Shown here: in pieces, positions 43,976 through 52,567 of the stretch
Layout: each line of letters starts with the position of its first letter
How positions within the stretch are numbered: position 1 is the stretch's first letter
Assembly (NCBI GenBank): GCA_963776465.1
Contig: CAVZMV010000002.1
Location: 2,170,001 to 2,234,000 of the forward strand
DNA from: DASRHK01 sp963776465
GTDB taxonomy: Bacteria; Pseudomonadota; Gammaproteobacteria; Nevskiales; Nevskiaceae
DNA length: 64,000 bases
Reading direction: 5' to 3'
Notes under the pieces: model-generated
What the model was told of the DNA's origin: nothing
Databases searched by the model: none
Seen by the model: only the letters and a program-made list of their open reading frames with translations
Program-made: the position numbers and the translations under genes

Positions 43976-44320
43976 CTAGTGGAACGTCACGCCGAGATTG
44001 GGGCGGCTCTTGAGCGCCCACTGCACGCAGGCATCGAGCTCGAAGCGGGTGATCGGCTCGTCGTCGCGGGTGGGGCCAGCCTCGGTCAGTCGACCTTCCG
44101 AGTCGAAGCCGATGCAGGCACCAGTGGTCTGCACCTGCAGCTCGTTGTCGGCGTCGCTGTCGCTGAGGGTGACCTGCAGGTAGCGCACGCGCCGCTGCGC
44201 GAATTCCGGCAGACGCCCGGCGCCGGCCACCACCAGTCCCGCCTGCTCGGCGGAGAACTCGCGGATGCCGCCTTCCGGCGTCAACAGAAAATGCAGCGTC
44301 TGGACCATCATTGGAATCAT
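43976..44320 (-). CDS. Conserved small protein of unknown function
   Basis: 114 residues (or 110 from an internal Met, MVQTLHFLLT). It is soluble, acidic and shows no signal peptide or membrane segment. Recognisable pieces are EFSAEQAGLVVAGAG, RVRYLQVTLSD, TTGACIGFDSEGRLTEAGP and FELDACVQWALK. I do not recognise a named family, though the sequence has normal coding character and lies directly upstream of aat on the same strand (42 bases). The divergent ftsK promoter lies on its other side. Confidence 0.65.
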   Translation of the reverse strand: MIPMMVQTLHFLLTPEGGIREFSAEQAGLVVAGAGRLPEFAQRRVRYLQVTLSDSDADNELQVQTTGACIGFDSEGRLTEAGPTRDDEPITRFELDACVQWALKSRPNLGVTFH

Positions 44321-44409
44321 GAAACCAGTCTGGGCCTACAGATTGGACCGCTCCCATTAATGAAGGTTTTCGCGAGCGTTTCAAGAGCGGCCGCCCGTTG
44401 CCTGGTGAC

Positions 44410-44418
44410 TGCTATACT
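44410..44418 (+). promoter_or_regulatory. Putative extended -10 promoter of ftsK
   Basis: TGCTATACT, an extended -10 (TGN plus TATACT), about 75 bases before the ftsK ATG, in the divergent gap 44321-44492. No convincing -35 hexamer is seen. Confidence 0.4.
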
Positions 44419-44492
44419 TTTTTACGACACGGGCGGAGTCGAGCGTTCACCTGAAGACGAGGAGCCAAGCGGTAGATCGGGGTCCCGGCTGG

Positions 44493-46817
44493 ATGGACCG
44501 ACTGCTGCGGGAAATCGCGCTGTTCGGCGCGCTGGGCCTCGCGATCGTGCTCACCGCGGCGCTGTTCAGCTACCACCCCGACGATGCCGCCTGGTCTTCC
44601 AGCGGTGCGGGTGGCGCAGTGCACAACTGGATCGGCATCACCGGCGCATGGATGGCCGACGTGCTGCTGTCTCTGTTTGGCTACGTTGCCTACCTGCTGC
44701 CGACGCTGATCGTGCTGATCGGGTGGGTGGTCTATCGGGGCGGCGCCATCGAGGACACGGCGCCGCGACTGCCGGCGGCGCTGCGCAGCCTGGTCGCGCC
44801 AGTGGCGCTGGCGAGCCTTTGCACGCTGTGCACGCTGCACATCGGCGCGTATCCGGACTGGGCGCCGCAAGGCAGCGGCGGCATCCTCGGCGGATTGCTC
44901 GCAGCCTCGACCGTGCGCATCTTGAATCCGATCGGCGCCACGCTCCTGCTCCTGACGCTGCTGGTAGTGACGCTGCCGCTCGTGCTGGTCTTTTCCTGGA
45001 TGACGACGCTCGAGCGTATCGGCGGGGCGCTGGTCTGGGGCGCACGCAAGGTGCCGGACCTGATCCGCAGCGCCAAGCCGGCGCCGGTCACCGTGCGGCC
45101 GGAATTCCGCGAGGCCCCCGTTGCAGCTGCCGTTGCTGCGCCGGCGCGCGAGCGGGAAAAGGAAAAAGAGAAGGAGCGGGAGCGGGAGCGCGAAAAGGAC
45201 AGGGAAAAGGAAAAAGAGAAGGAGAAGAAGCGCCGCAAGGCGAGCGCGGCGGAGCTGCAGCTCTCGCTGCCGATTCCGGACGGCGAGAAAGGCGCCGACG
45301 TGCCGAAGTTCAAGGGCGATCCGCTGCCGCCGTTGGAGATGCTCGATCCTTCCCGTGGCCCGGTGGTCGCATTCTCGCCCGAAGAGCTCGAGCGGATCTC
45401 ACGGGACCTCGAGCAGCACCTCAACGATTTCGGCGTGGAGGCGAAGGTGGTCGCGGCGCAGCCCGGGCCGGTGGTGACGCGCTTCGAGCTGCAGCCGGCG
45501 CCCGGCGTGAAAGGCGCGCAGGTCAGCAATCTCTCGCGCGATCTGGCGCGGGCGCTGTCCGTGTCCAGCGTTCGCGTGATCGAAGTCATCGAAGGCAAGT
45601 CGGTCATCGGCCTGGAGCTGCCCAACCAGAAGCGCGAGATGGTGATGCTCTCGGAGATCCTCTCGTCGCCCGCATACACCGCGTCGACCTCGCCGGTGAC
45701 CCTGGCGCTCGGCAAGGACATCGCCGGCAAGCCCATGGTCGGCGATCTCGCGAAGATGCCGCACCTGATGGTCGCCGGCACCACCGGCTCGGGCAAGAGC
45801 GTCGCCATCAACGTGATGATCCTGTCGATGCTCTACAAGTCGACCAAGGATGACGTGCGCTTCATCTTCGTCGACCCCAAGATGCTCGAGCTGTCGGTCT
45901 ACGAGGGCATCCCGCACCTGCTGACGCCGGTGGTCACCGACATGAAGGACGCCGCCAACGCGCTGCGCTGGTGCGTGGGCGAGATGGAGCGCCGCTACCG
46001 CCTGATGACCGCGCTCGGAGTGCGCAACCTGGCCGGCCTCAACCGCAAGGTGCTGGACGCGCGCCAGGCCAAGACGCCAATCAAGGATCCGCTGTTCGTG
46101 CCGCCGCCGCCGTTGTTCGCGGAGGAGGGCGCGTCTGCAGAGGCCTCCGAGGCGCCGGAGCTGGCGACGCTGCCGATGATCGTCGTGGTGATCGACGAGC
46201 TCGCCGACATGATGATGGTGGTCGGCAAGAAGGTCGAAGAGCTGATCGCGCGCATCGCGCAGAAGGCGCGCGCCGCCGGCATCCACCTGATCGTCGCTAC
46301 GCAGCGGCCGTCGGTCGACGTCATCACCGGCCTGATCAAGGCCAACATCCCTTCACGCATCGCCTTCCAGGTTGCCTCGCGCAACGATTCGCGCGTGATC
46401 CTCGACGAGAACGGCGCCGAGACGCTGCTGGGCCACGGCGACATGCTCTACCGCCCCGTGGGCTCCAGCCGCATCCAGCGCGTGCATGGCGCCTTCGTCG
46501 ACGACCACGAGGTGCACAAGGTGGTCGCGTATCTCAAGCAGGTGGGTGAGCCCGAATACATCGAGGAAGTGCTTGCGGGGGATCCGACCGAGGTCAAGGA
46601 GGGAGCCGAGGACGATGCCGAAGCCGACCCGCTCTACGACCAGGCCGTCGCCATCGTCATCGAGACGCGCAAGGCCTCGGTGTCCTGGGTGCAGCGCCGC
46701 CTGAAGATCGGCTACAACCGCGCTGCGCGCATCGTCGAGAAGATGGAGGCGACTGGCCTGGTCGGCCCCAGCGGGCCAGGCGGCAATCGCGAGATCCTGG
46801 CGCCCTCGCGCGAGTGA
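44493..46817 (+). CDS. ftsK: DNA translocase FtsK
   Basis: 774 residues. The N-terminal membrane domain has about four helices (about 1-190). A short linker follows with a striking run of Glu/Lys/Arg (about 215-255, encoded at 45146-45240). The motor has alpha and beta domains with Walker A GTTGSGKS (about 429-436), FIFVDPKMLELSVYEGIPHL and the Walker B-like IVVVIDELADMMM. The C-terminal gamma winged helix (about 710-774, ASVSWVQRRLKIGYNRAARIV) reads KOPS sequences. The linker is far shorter than in E. coli FtsK. FtsK pumps DNA and activates XerCD at the septum. lolA follows. Confidence 0.96.
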   Translation: MDRLLREIALFGALGLAIVLTAALFSYHPDDAAWSSSGAGGAVHNWIGITGAWMADVLLSLFGYVAYLLPTLIVLIGWVVYRGGAIEDTAPRLPAALRSLVAPVALASLCTLCTLHIGAYPDWAPQGSGGILGGLLAASTVRILNPIGATLLLLTLLVVTLPLVLVFSWMTTLERIGGALVWGARKVPDLIRSAKPAPVTVRPEFREAPVAAAVAAPAREREKEKEKEREREREKDREKEKEKEKKRRKASAAELQLSLPIPDGEKGADVPKFKGDPLPPLEMLDPSRGPVVAFSPEELERISRDLEQHLNDFGVEAKVVAAQPGPVVTRFELQPAPGVKGAQVSNLSRDLARALSVSSVRVIEVIEGKSVIGLELPNQKREMVMLSEILSSPAYTASTSPVTLALGKDIAGKPMVGDLAKMPHLMVAGTTGSGKSVAINVMILSMLYKSTKDDVRFIFVDPKMLELSVYEGIPHLLTPVVTDMKDAANALRWCVGEMERRYRLMTALGVRNLAGLNRKVLDARQAKTPIKDPLFVPPPPLFAEEGASAEASEAPELATLPMIVVVIDELADMMMVVGKKVEELIARIAQKARAAGIHLIVATQRPSVDVITGLIKANIPSRIAFQVASRNDSRVILDENGAETLLGHGDMLYRPVGSSRIQRVHGAFVDDHEVHKVVAYLKQVGEPEYIEEVLAGDPTEVKEGAEDDAEADPLYDQAVAIVIETRKASVSWVQRRLKIGYNRAARIVEKMEATGLVGPSGPGGNREILAPSRE

Positions 46818-46873
46818 AGGGAGCGATTCGTTCAGCGCGCGGTCATTGAGTCTGGCGCCTAATCGGCATTCCC

Positions 46874-47530
46874 ATGAAGACATTCCTGACATTGCTCGTC
46901 GCCCTTGCGGCTCCCGCCGCCCTGGCTGAATCCGCCGACGCGGCGCTCAAGCGCTTCGTGGAAGGCGCCCAGACCGTGAGCGCCAGCTTCGAGCAGGTGC
47001 AGCGCGACGAGCGCGGCGCCACCACGCAGACGACGTCGGGACGCATGTGGCTGTCACGGCCGCGTGCCTCGGGCGGTGACGCTGGCAGGTTTCGCTGGAG
47101 CTACGAGAAGCCCTACGCACAGCTGATGGTCTGCGATGGCGAGAAGATCTGGATGTACGACCCGGATCTGGCGCAGGTCACCGTGCGTCCCGCGGAAGCG
47201 GCGCTGGCGGGGACCCCGGCGCAGCTGCTCTCGCGTCGCGGCACGCTGAGCGACGAGTTCACGATCGAGGATGCCGGGATGAAGGGCGACGTCCACGTCG
47301 TGCGCCTGGTGCCCAAGGCCAGCGACGCCGACTTCAAATCCATCGAGCTGGGGCTGCGCGGCAGCGCGCCCGTGCAGATGACCTTCCACGATCAGCTGGG
47401 CGGCACCAGCGAGGTGCGCTTCTCCGACGTGCAGGTGAACGGCAAGATCGAGGAAGCGCAGTTCCGCTTCAAGCCTCCCAAGGGCGTGGAAGTCGTCGAG
47501 GCGCCGGCCGGGCCGGAGTCGGGCGAGTGA
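46874..47530 (+). CDS. lolA: Periplasmic lipoprotein carrier LolA
   Basis: 218 residues with a signal peptide (1-18, ending ALA). LolA takes lipoproteins from LolCDE and hands them to the outer membrane. Family features: ALKRFVEGAQTVSASFEQVQ, GRFRWSYEKPYAQLMVCDG, KIWMYDPDLAQVTV and the final FRFKPPKGVEVV. It joins functionally with lolC/lolD at the start of the window although 45 kb apart. The next gene overlaps its stop (GTGA). Confidence 0.95.
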   Translation: MKTFLTLLVALAAPAALAESADAALKRFVEGAQTVSASFEQVQRDERGATTQTTSGRMWLSRPRASGGDAGRFRWSYEKPYAQLMVCDGEKIWMYDPDLAQVTVRPAEAALAGTPAQLLSRRGTLSDEFTIEDAGMKGDVHVVRLVPKASDADFKSIELGLRGSAPVQMTFHDQLGGTSEVRFSDVQVNGKIEEAQFRFKPPKGVEVVEAPAGPESGE

Positions 47531-48822
47531 GCAACGCCGCCGTGGCGCCGCTGGCGCAACGGATGCGGCCACGCAAGCTGGAGGAAGTCGTCGGGCAGGA
47601 GCACTTGCTGGGCCCCGGGGCGCCACTGCGCGCGCTGCTCCAGGCCGGAAAGATCCCGTCGATGGTGTTCTGGGGCCCGCCTGGCGTGGGCAAGACCACG
47701 CTGGCGCGGATCATCGCCCAGCACGTCGACGCACAGTTCCTGACGATCTCCGCGGTGATGGCGGGCGTCAAGGACATCCGCGAGGCAGTCGCCGGCGCCA
47801 GGGACCTGCTCGCCGCCAGCAAGCGGACGATCCTGTTCATCGACGAGATCCACCGCTTCAACAAGGCGCAGCAGGACGCGCTGCTGCCGTTCGTCGAGGA
47901 CGGCACCATCATCCTCATCGGCGCGACCACCGAGAACCCGTCGTTCGAGCTGAACTCCGCGCTGCTCTCGCGCTTGCGCGTGTTCGTGCTGCGGACGCTC
48001 GAGCAGGCAGCGATCCGCAATCTCCTGGAGCGGGCGCTGACCGACGCGGAGCGCGGCCTCGGACAAGGCGCGGATGCGATCCCGGCGAGCTGGATCGATC
48101 GGCTAGCCGAGGCCGCCGACGGCGACGCCCGGCGCGGCCTGATCCTGCTCGAGACCGCGGTGGAGCTGTCGCGCGCAGAGCGCTCCAGGGACGATCAGCT
48201 GCTCGAGCGCCTGATCGGCAAGGGACTGCGTCGCTTCGACAAGCAGGGCGACAACTTCTATGACCAGATCTCGGCGCTGCACAAATCGGTGCGCGGCAGC
48301 GATCCGGACGCGGCGCTGTACTGGTTCGCCCGCATGCTCGATGGCGGCGCCGATCCGCGCTATCTCGCGCGCCGCGTCACCCGCATGGCGATCGAGGACG
48401 TCGGCCTCGCCGATCCGCGCGCGCAGCAGCTCTGCCTGGAAGGCTGGGACATCTACGAGCGTCTCGGATCTCCCGAAGGGGAGCTGGCCATCGCCATCGC
48501 GGTGGTGTACCTGGCGGCCGCGCCCAAGAGCAACGCGGTGTACGCGGCCTACGGCGCAGCGCGCGCCAAGGTCGAGGAGACCGGCACGCTGGAAGTGCCG
48601 CTGCACATCCGCAACGCGCCGACCAAGCTGATGAAGGACATCGGCTACGGCAAGGGCTACCGCTACGATCACGACGAGGTGCAGGCGCACGCAGCGGGCC
48701 AGCAGTACCTGCCGGACGCGCTGTCGGGAACGGTGTTCTACGAGCCGACGCAGCGCGGGCTCGAGATCAAGATCGCGGAGAAGCTGGCGCAGCTGCGCGC
48801 CGCGAACCGGAGGGTGGACTAG
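47527..48822 (+). CDS. rarA: Replication-associated recombination ATPase RarA
   Basis: 431-residue AAA+ ATPase (RarA/MgsA, WRNIP1 family) acting at stalled replication forks. Walker A is GPPGVGKTT (50-58), Walker B IDEIHRFNKAQQDALL, sensor 1 IGATTENPSFELNSALLSR, with the C-terminal tetramerisation region DALYWFARML-type and YFEPTQRG-like ending (FYEPTQRGLE). The start is a GTG overlapping the lolA stop. ftsK-lolA-rarA-serS is a conserved order. Confidence 0.96.
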   Translation: MSNAAVAPLAQRMRPRKLEEVVGQEHLLGPGAPLRALLQAGKIPSMVFWGPPGVGKTTLARIIAQHVDAQFLTISAVMAGVKDIREAVAGARDLLAASKRTILFIDEIHRFNKAQQDALLPFVEDGTIILIGATTENPSFELNSALLSRLRVFVLRTLEQAAIRNLLERALTDAERGLGQGADAIPASWIDRLAEAADGDARRGLILLETAVELSRAERSRDDQLLERLIGKGLRRFDKQGDNFYDQISALHKSVRGSDPDAALYWFARMLDGGADPRYLARRVTRMAIEDVGLADPRAQQLCLEGWDIYERLGSPEGELAIAIAVVYLAAAPKSNAVYAAYGAARAKVEETGTLEVPLHIRNAPTKLMKDIGYGKGYRYDHDEVQAHAAGQQYLPDALSGTVFYEPTQRGLEIKIAEKLAQLRAANRRVD

Positions 48823-48824
48823 AC

Positions 48825-49199
48825 ATGCTGATGGTGCTCGCCGTCGCGCTCGGTGGCGCGCTGGGCTCGGTGCTTCGCTATCTCTTCGGCAAGCTTGCAG
48901 CCGACTGGCTGGGCGCCGCGTTTCCGTACGGCACGCTGGGCGTGAACGTCCTGGGCTGCCTGCTCGCAGGCGGTCTTTACATGGTGCTCGCCGAGCGCGG
49001 CGCCGCGCCCGAATGGCGCGGGCTGGTCATGATCGGTGCGCTCGGTGGGTTCACCACGTTCTCGGCCTTTTCCGTGGAGACGATCCGGCTGTGGGAGCAA
49101 TCGGGCGCAGGCCTCGCGTCGCTCAACGTGCTGCTCAACGTCGTCTTGAGCCTCGCCGGTTGCGTGGCCGGGTACTGGATCGGCAAGCACTGGGCTTAG
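48825..49199 (+). CDS. crcB: Fluoride channel CrcB/Fluc
   Basis: 124 residues with four membrane helices. Fluc proteins are dimeric fluoride exporters. Conserved pieces: GGALGSVLRYLFG, FPYGTLGVNVLGC (with the pore Asn) and GALGGFTTFSAFSVE (the phenylalanine/TFS track). It begins two bases after rarA and ends 44 bases before serS. No fluoride riboswitch was recognised upstream; the gene appears simply to be part of the operon. Confidence 0.95.
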   Translation: MLMVLAVALGGALGSVLRYLFGKLAADWLGAAFPYGTLGVNVLGCLLAGGLYMVLAERGAAPEWRGLVMIGALGGFTTFSAFSVETIRLWEQSGAGLASLNVLLNVVLSLAGCVAGYWIGKHWA

Positions 49200-49206
49200 C
49201 GCGCCT

Positions 49207-49212
49207 TACAAT
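49207..49212 (+). promoter_or_regulatory. Putative -10 element of serS
   Basis: TACAAT about 32 bases before the serS ATG, in the 44-base gap after crcB. The -35 region is not convincing, so serS may also be read through from rarA-crcB. Confidence 0.3.
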
Positions 49213-49243
49213 ACGCGCCCGCAAAGACCATCTCGAACGACAA

Positions 49244-50527
49244 ATGCTGGATCCCAAACTGCTGCGCACGCGGGTGGACCACGTCGTCGAGCAGCTCAAG
49301 CGGCGAGGCTTTGCGTTCGATCGCGCCCGGTTCGACGAGCTAGAGGGTCGGCGCAAGACACTGCAGGTCGACACCGAGAAGCTGCAGGCCGAGCGCAACG
49401 CGGGCTCCAAGCGCATTGGCCAGGCCAAGGCCAAAGGCGAGGACGCCACGCCGATCCTGGAGTCGATGGAGCTCATCAAGCAGAAGCTCGCGTCGACGGA
49501 GCAGGCGCTGGCCGCGCTGCAGTCGGAGTTCGAGGACTTCGCGCTGCGCCTGCCCAACGTCCCGCACGCGAGCGTGCCCGAAGGCGTTGACGAAAACGGC
49601 AACGTCGAAGTCCGCCGCTGGGGCGATCCCAGGGTCATCGCCGGCGCCAAGGACCATGCGGATATCGGCGAAGCGCTCGGGCTCATGGACTTTGCAGCGG
49701 CCGCCAAGCTCACGGGCGCGCGGTTCGTGGTGCTCAAGGGTCCGCTGGCGCGTCTGCACCGGGCGCTGACGCAGTTCATGCTCGACGTGCACACGCGCGA
49801 GCACGGCTACGAAGAGCTGTATGTGCCTTACATCGTCAACGCCGCATCGCTGCGCGGCACCGGGCAGCTGCCGAAGTTCGGCGACGACCTGTTCGCGCTG
49901 AAGGGCGAGCAGGACTGGCGCCTGATCCCGACGGCGGAAGTGCCGGTGACCAACCTGCTGCGCGACGAGATCGTCGACGCCGAGGTGCTGCCGCGCCGAT
50001 GGGTTGCGCACACGCCGTGCTTTCGCGCGGAAGCGGGCGCGGCCGGCAAGGACACCAAGGGCATGATCCGGCAGCACCAGTTCGAGAAGGTCGAGCTCGT
50101 GCAGGCTGTGCGTCCGGAGAACTCCTACGTTGCGCTGGAGGAGCTGACCGGACACGCAGAGGCGATCCTGCGCAAGCTGGAGCTGCCGTATCGCGTCGTC
50201 GCGCTGTGCGCCGGTGATCTCGGCGCCGGCGCCGCCAAGACCTACGACATCGAGGTCTGGCTGCCGTCGCAGAACCGCTACCGCGAGATCTCCTCGTGCT
50301 CGAACTTCGAGGACTTCCAGGCGCGCCGCATGCTGGCGCGTTACCGGCATCCCGAGACCAAGAAGCCCGAGTTGCTGCACACGCTCAACGGCTCGGGCCT
50401 GGCCGTGGGCCGCACGCTGGTGGCGATCCTGGAGAACTTCCTCAACGCCGACGGGTCGGTCTCGATTCCAGCGGCGCTGAAAACATATTGCGGCGGTCTG
50501 GAGCGGATCGGCCCGCTTCCCCTATAA
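49244..50527 (+). CDS. serS: Seryl-tRNA synthetase
   Basis: 427-residue class II synthetase. The N-terminal ~110 residues form the long coiled-coil arm that contacts the tRNA-Ser variable arm (KLLRTRVDHVVEQLKRRGFA at the start). Motif 2 is in CFRAEAGAAGKDTKGMIRQHQFEKVELV and motif 3 in LNGSGLAVGRTLVAILEN. The ATG at 49244 gives the usual MLDPKLLR start. The stop codon overlaps the -10 element of the tRNA-Thr gene. Confidence 0.97.
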   Translation: MLDPKLLRTRVDHVVEQLKRRGFAFDRARFDELEGRRKTLQVDTEKLQAERNAGSKRIGQAKAKGEDATPILESMELIKQKLASTEQALAALQSEFEDFALRLPNVPHASVPEGVDENGNVEVRRWGDPRVIAGAKDHADIGEALGLMDFAAAAKLTGARFVVLKGPLARLHRALTQFMLDVHTREHGYEELYVPYIVNAASLRGTGQLPKFGDDLFALKGEQDWRLIPTAEVPVTNLLRDEIVDAEVLPRRWVAHTPCFRAEAGAAGKDTKGMIRQHQFEKVELVQAVRPENSYVALEELTGHAEAILRKLELPYRVVALCAGDLGAGAAKTYDIEVWLPSQNRYREISSCSNFEDFQARRMLARYRHPETKKPELLHTLNGSGLAVGRTLVAILENFLNADGSVSIPAALKTYCGGLERIGPLPL

Positions 50528-50528
50528 T
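50523..50528 (+). promoter_or_regulatory. -10 element of the tRNA-Thr gene
   Basis: A perfect TATAAT overlapping the serS stop codon and ending 17 bases before the tRNA. It is followed by a GC-rich discriminator (GCGCCC), as is common for stringently controlled tRNA promoters. No clear -35 at 16-18 bases. Confidence 0.5.
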
Positions 50529-50545
50529 TCGCGCCCTCACGCAGG

Positions 50546-50621
50546 GCCGGCTTAGCTCAGTTGGTAGAGCGGCGCATTCGTAATGCGTAGGTCGGGGGTT
50601 CGAATCCCTCAGCCGGCACCA
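50546..50621 (+). tRNA. tRNA-Thr (anticodon CGT)
   Basis: 76 nt, with CCA encoded. The acceptor stem GCCGGCT pairs with AGCCGGC, the D-arm is GCTC-AGTTGGTA-GAGC, the anticodon loop TTCGTAA has CGT at 50579-50581 (reads ACG), and the T-arm is GGGGG-TTCGAAT-CCCTC. A hairpin TTCGCGGT/ACCGCGAA (50640-50670) follows 19 bases later and may help end the transcript. Confidence 0.97.
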
Positions 50622-50682
50622 TCGCACCATCTGGCTCGCTTCGCGGTCTGATGTAGAACCGAACCGCGAAGAATCGAGCGCA

Positions 50683-51657
50683 ATGTCCCTGACCAAGCGT
50701 AAATGGTGGCCCGTCGCCCGGCGCGTGGTGCCGATCGTCTTCATCGTGGCCGTCGCCGCGCTGATCACGTGGCGCGCGCAGTCCATCGACTGGGGCAAGG
50801 TGCTGGAAGCGCTGCGCGAATACCGCGCCACCACCCTTCTGGCTGCCGGCGCCGTCGCGGTGCTGAGTTACGTCGTCTACAGCTGCTACGACCTGGTGGG
50901 ACGCAGGTACACGGGTCACAAGGTGAGCGCAGCCAAGTCGATGGCCATCGCCGCCGTGAGCTACGCCTTCAACCTGAACTTCGGCACGCTCGTCGGCGGC
51001 ATGGGCTTTCGCTACCGGCTCTATGCGCACGCAGGCCTGAAGCCCGGCGTAGTCACCGGCGTGCTGGCCATGAGCGTCGTCGGCAACTGGGTCGGATGGT
51101 TCTGCGTCGCCGGCACCGCATTCCTGCTGCGATGGGTGCCCTTGCCCCAAGGATGGAAGATCGGCGAGGGCGGCCTGCAGGCGATCGGCGCAGCGCTCCT
51201 GCTGCTGGCCGCGGGCTATCTGGCGCTGTGCGCGTTCTCTCGCAAGCGCAGCTTCACCGTGCGCAAGTTCGAGCTGTCCCTGCCGACGCTGCGGCTGGCG
51301 CTGGTCCAGGTGGGGCTCGCGTCGCTCAACTGGCTGCTGATGGCCTGCATTCTTTTCGTGCTGATGCGTCCGCACCTTCCGTTCACCACCACGGCCGGCG
51401 TGCTGATGCTGAGCGCGGTCGCGTCGGTCATCGTGCGCGTGCCCGCGGGCCTGGGTGTGGTCGAAGCCGTCTTCATCGCGTTGCTCGCCGGCGGCGTGGG
51501 CGAGCCCAGACTCGTGGCGGGCCTGCTGGCCTATCGCGCGGTCTACTATTTCGCCCCCGTGCTGCTGGCCATCGGCGCGTATCTGATCATCGAGGGCAGG
51601 ATGAAGGTGCGCGGCGGACGCCGCCGCGCCGGTACCCGCGGGCTGACTTCGCGCTAG
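50683..51657 (+). CDS. YbhN/UPF0104-type membrane protein (lysylphosphatidylglycerol synthase TM family)
   Basis: 324 residues with about eight hydrophobic segments. The sequence fits the flippase-like domain shared by UPF0104/YbhN proteins and the membrane half of MprF: FNLNFGTLVGGMGFRYRLYAHAGL split over the third segment, VVGNWVGWF, and VIVRVPAGLGVVEAVFIALL. There is no soluble catalytic half. Lipid movement is inferred from the family; the substrate is unknown. It stands alone between tRNA-Thr and a MipA-like gene. Confidence 0.85.
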   Translation: MSLTKRKWWPVARRVVPIVFIVAVAALITWRAQSIDWGKVLEALREYRATTLLAAGAVAVLSYVVYSCYDLVGRRYTGHKVSAAKSMAIAAVSYAFNLNFGTLVGGMGFRYRLYAHAGLKPGVVTGVLAMSVVGNWVGWFCVAGTAFLLRWVPLPQGWKIGEGGLQAIGAALLLLAAGYLALCAFSRKRSFTVRKFELSLPTLRLALVQVGLASLNWLLMACILFVLMRPHLPFTTTAGVLMLSAVASVIVRVPAGLGVVEAVFIALLAGGVGEPRLVAGLLAYRAVYYFAPVLLAIGAYLIIEGRMKVRGGRRRAGTRGLTSR

Positions 51658-51720
51658 CATCGCGGACACGCTTCACGCTCGAACGTTGCAGGGTTTCAAC
51701 AACAACAGGGGTGGGGTCGC

Positions 51721-52557
51721 ATGGACTGGAGTCACAGACGAAGGGCGCTCTGGCCGGCGCTGGCGCTGGCGCTGTTCAGCGTGACTGCGCGGGCCGAGAA
51801 CCCGTCGCCCCTGCCCGAGTGGGTGTATTCCGCCGGCGTGCCGCTGATGCCGCGCTTCATGGACGAGATCCCCACCTGGCAGGTGATCCTCGGCGGCAGC
51901 GTGGAGGTCCTTCCGAAATATGACGGCTCGCATCGCTACCACCTGCTGGCCGGGCCGATGTTCGACATCCGCTACAAGCAGCTGGCGTTCCTCGCGACGG
52001 GCGAGGGACTGGGAGTCAACTTCTTCCAGAACGACTGGGTCCGCACCGGCCTTGCGATCACCTACGATCTCGGCCGCTCGCCGGAGCTCAGCCACGAGCT
52101 CAACCGCCTGAGCGACGTCAACCCGTCGCCGGAAGCAAAGCTGTTCACCGAGCTGGTGCTGTTCCCCCTGGTGCTGCGCGTGGACGTGCGCAAGAGCATG
52201 GGCGGATACAACGGGTGGGCGGGCGACTTCAGCGTCTACATGCCGGTCGCGGGCTGGAAGAACCGCCTGTTCATCTTCGCCGGCCCGGCGATCGCCATCG
52301 GCGACCACCGCTACATGGGACATTACTTCGGGATTACGCCGGAAGACGCCGAAGCCTCGGGATTGCCGGCCTTCACGCCGTCCGGCGGCGTGAAGAACGT
52401 CAGCCTGGGCGCCAACGCGACCTGGCTGATGGGGCATCACTGGTTCCTGAACGTCGTGGTGGCCGGCGACTGCCTGATCAACGACGCCAACCGCAGTCCC
52501 ACGACGCGCAACCAGGTGCAGGGCCTCGCGGGCTTCACGGTCGCCTACCGCTTCTGA
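51721..52557 (+). CDS. MipA/OmpV-family outer membrane protein
   Basis: 278 residues. A signal peptide (about 1-25, ending ARA) is followed by an all-beta pattern typical of a 12-strand-type barrel and a final aromatic residue (TVAYRF), which is the outer-membrane assembly signal. EVLPKYDGSHRYHLLAGPMFDIRY and GANATWLMGHHWFLNVVV are MipA/OmpV-like. MipA was described as a scaffold for murein enzymes in E. coli; here only the barrel family can be claimed. It converges on the pseudokinase gene, with 10 bases between ends. Confidence 0.85.
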   Translation: MDWSHRRRALWPALALALFSVTARAENPSPLPEWVYSAGVPLMPRFMDEIPTWQVILGGSVEVLPKYDGSHRYHLLAGPMFDIRYKQLAFLATGEGLGVNFFQNDWVRTGLAITYDLGRSPELSHELNRLSDVNPSPEAKLFTELVLFPLVLRVDVRKSMGGYNGWAGDFSVYMPVAGWKNRLFIFAGPAIAIGDHRYMGHYFGITPEDAEASGLPAFTPSGGVKNVSLGANATWLMGHHWFLNVVVAGDCLINDANRSPTTRNQVQGLAGFTVAYRF

Positions 52558-52567
52558 TCGCCGCGCT

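Noticed and set aside
48780..48830. Fluoride riboswitch before crcB
   Set aside because: Only two bases separate rarA and crcB and no matching fold was seen; crcB appears operonic.
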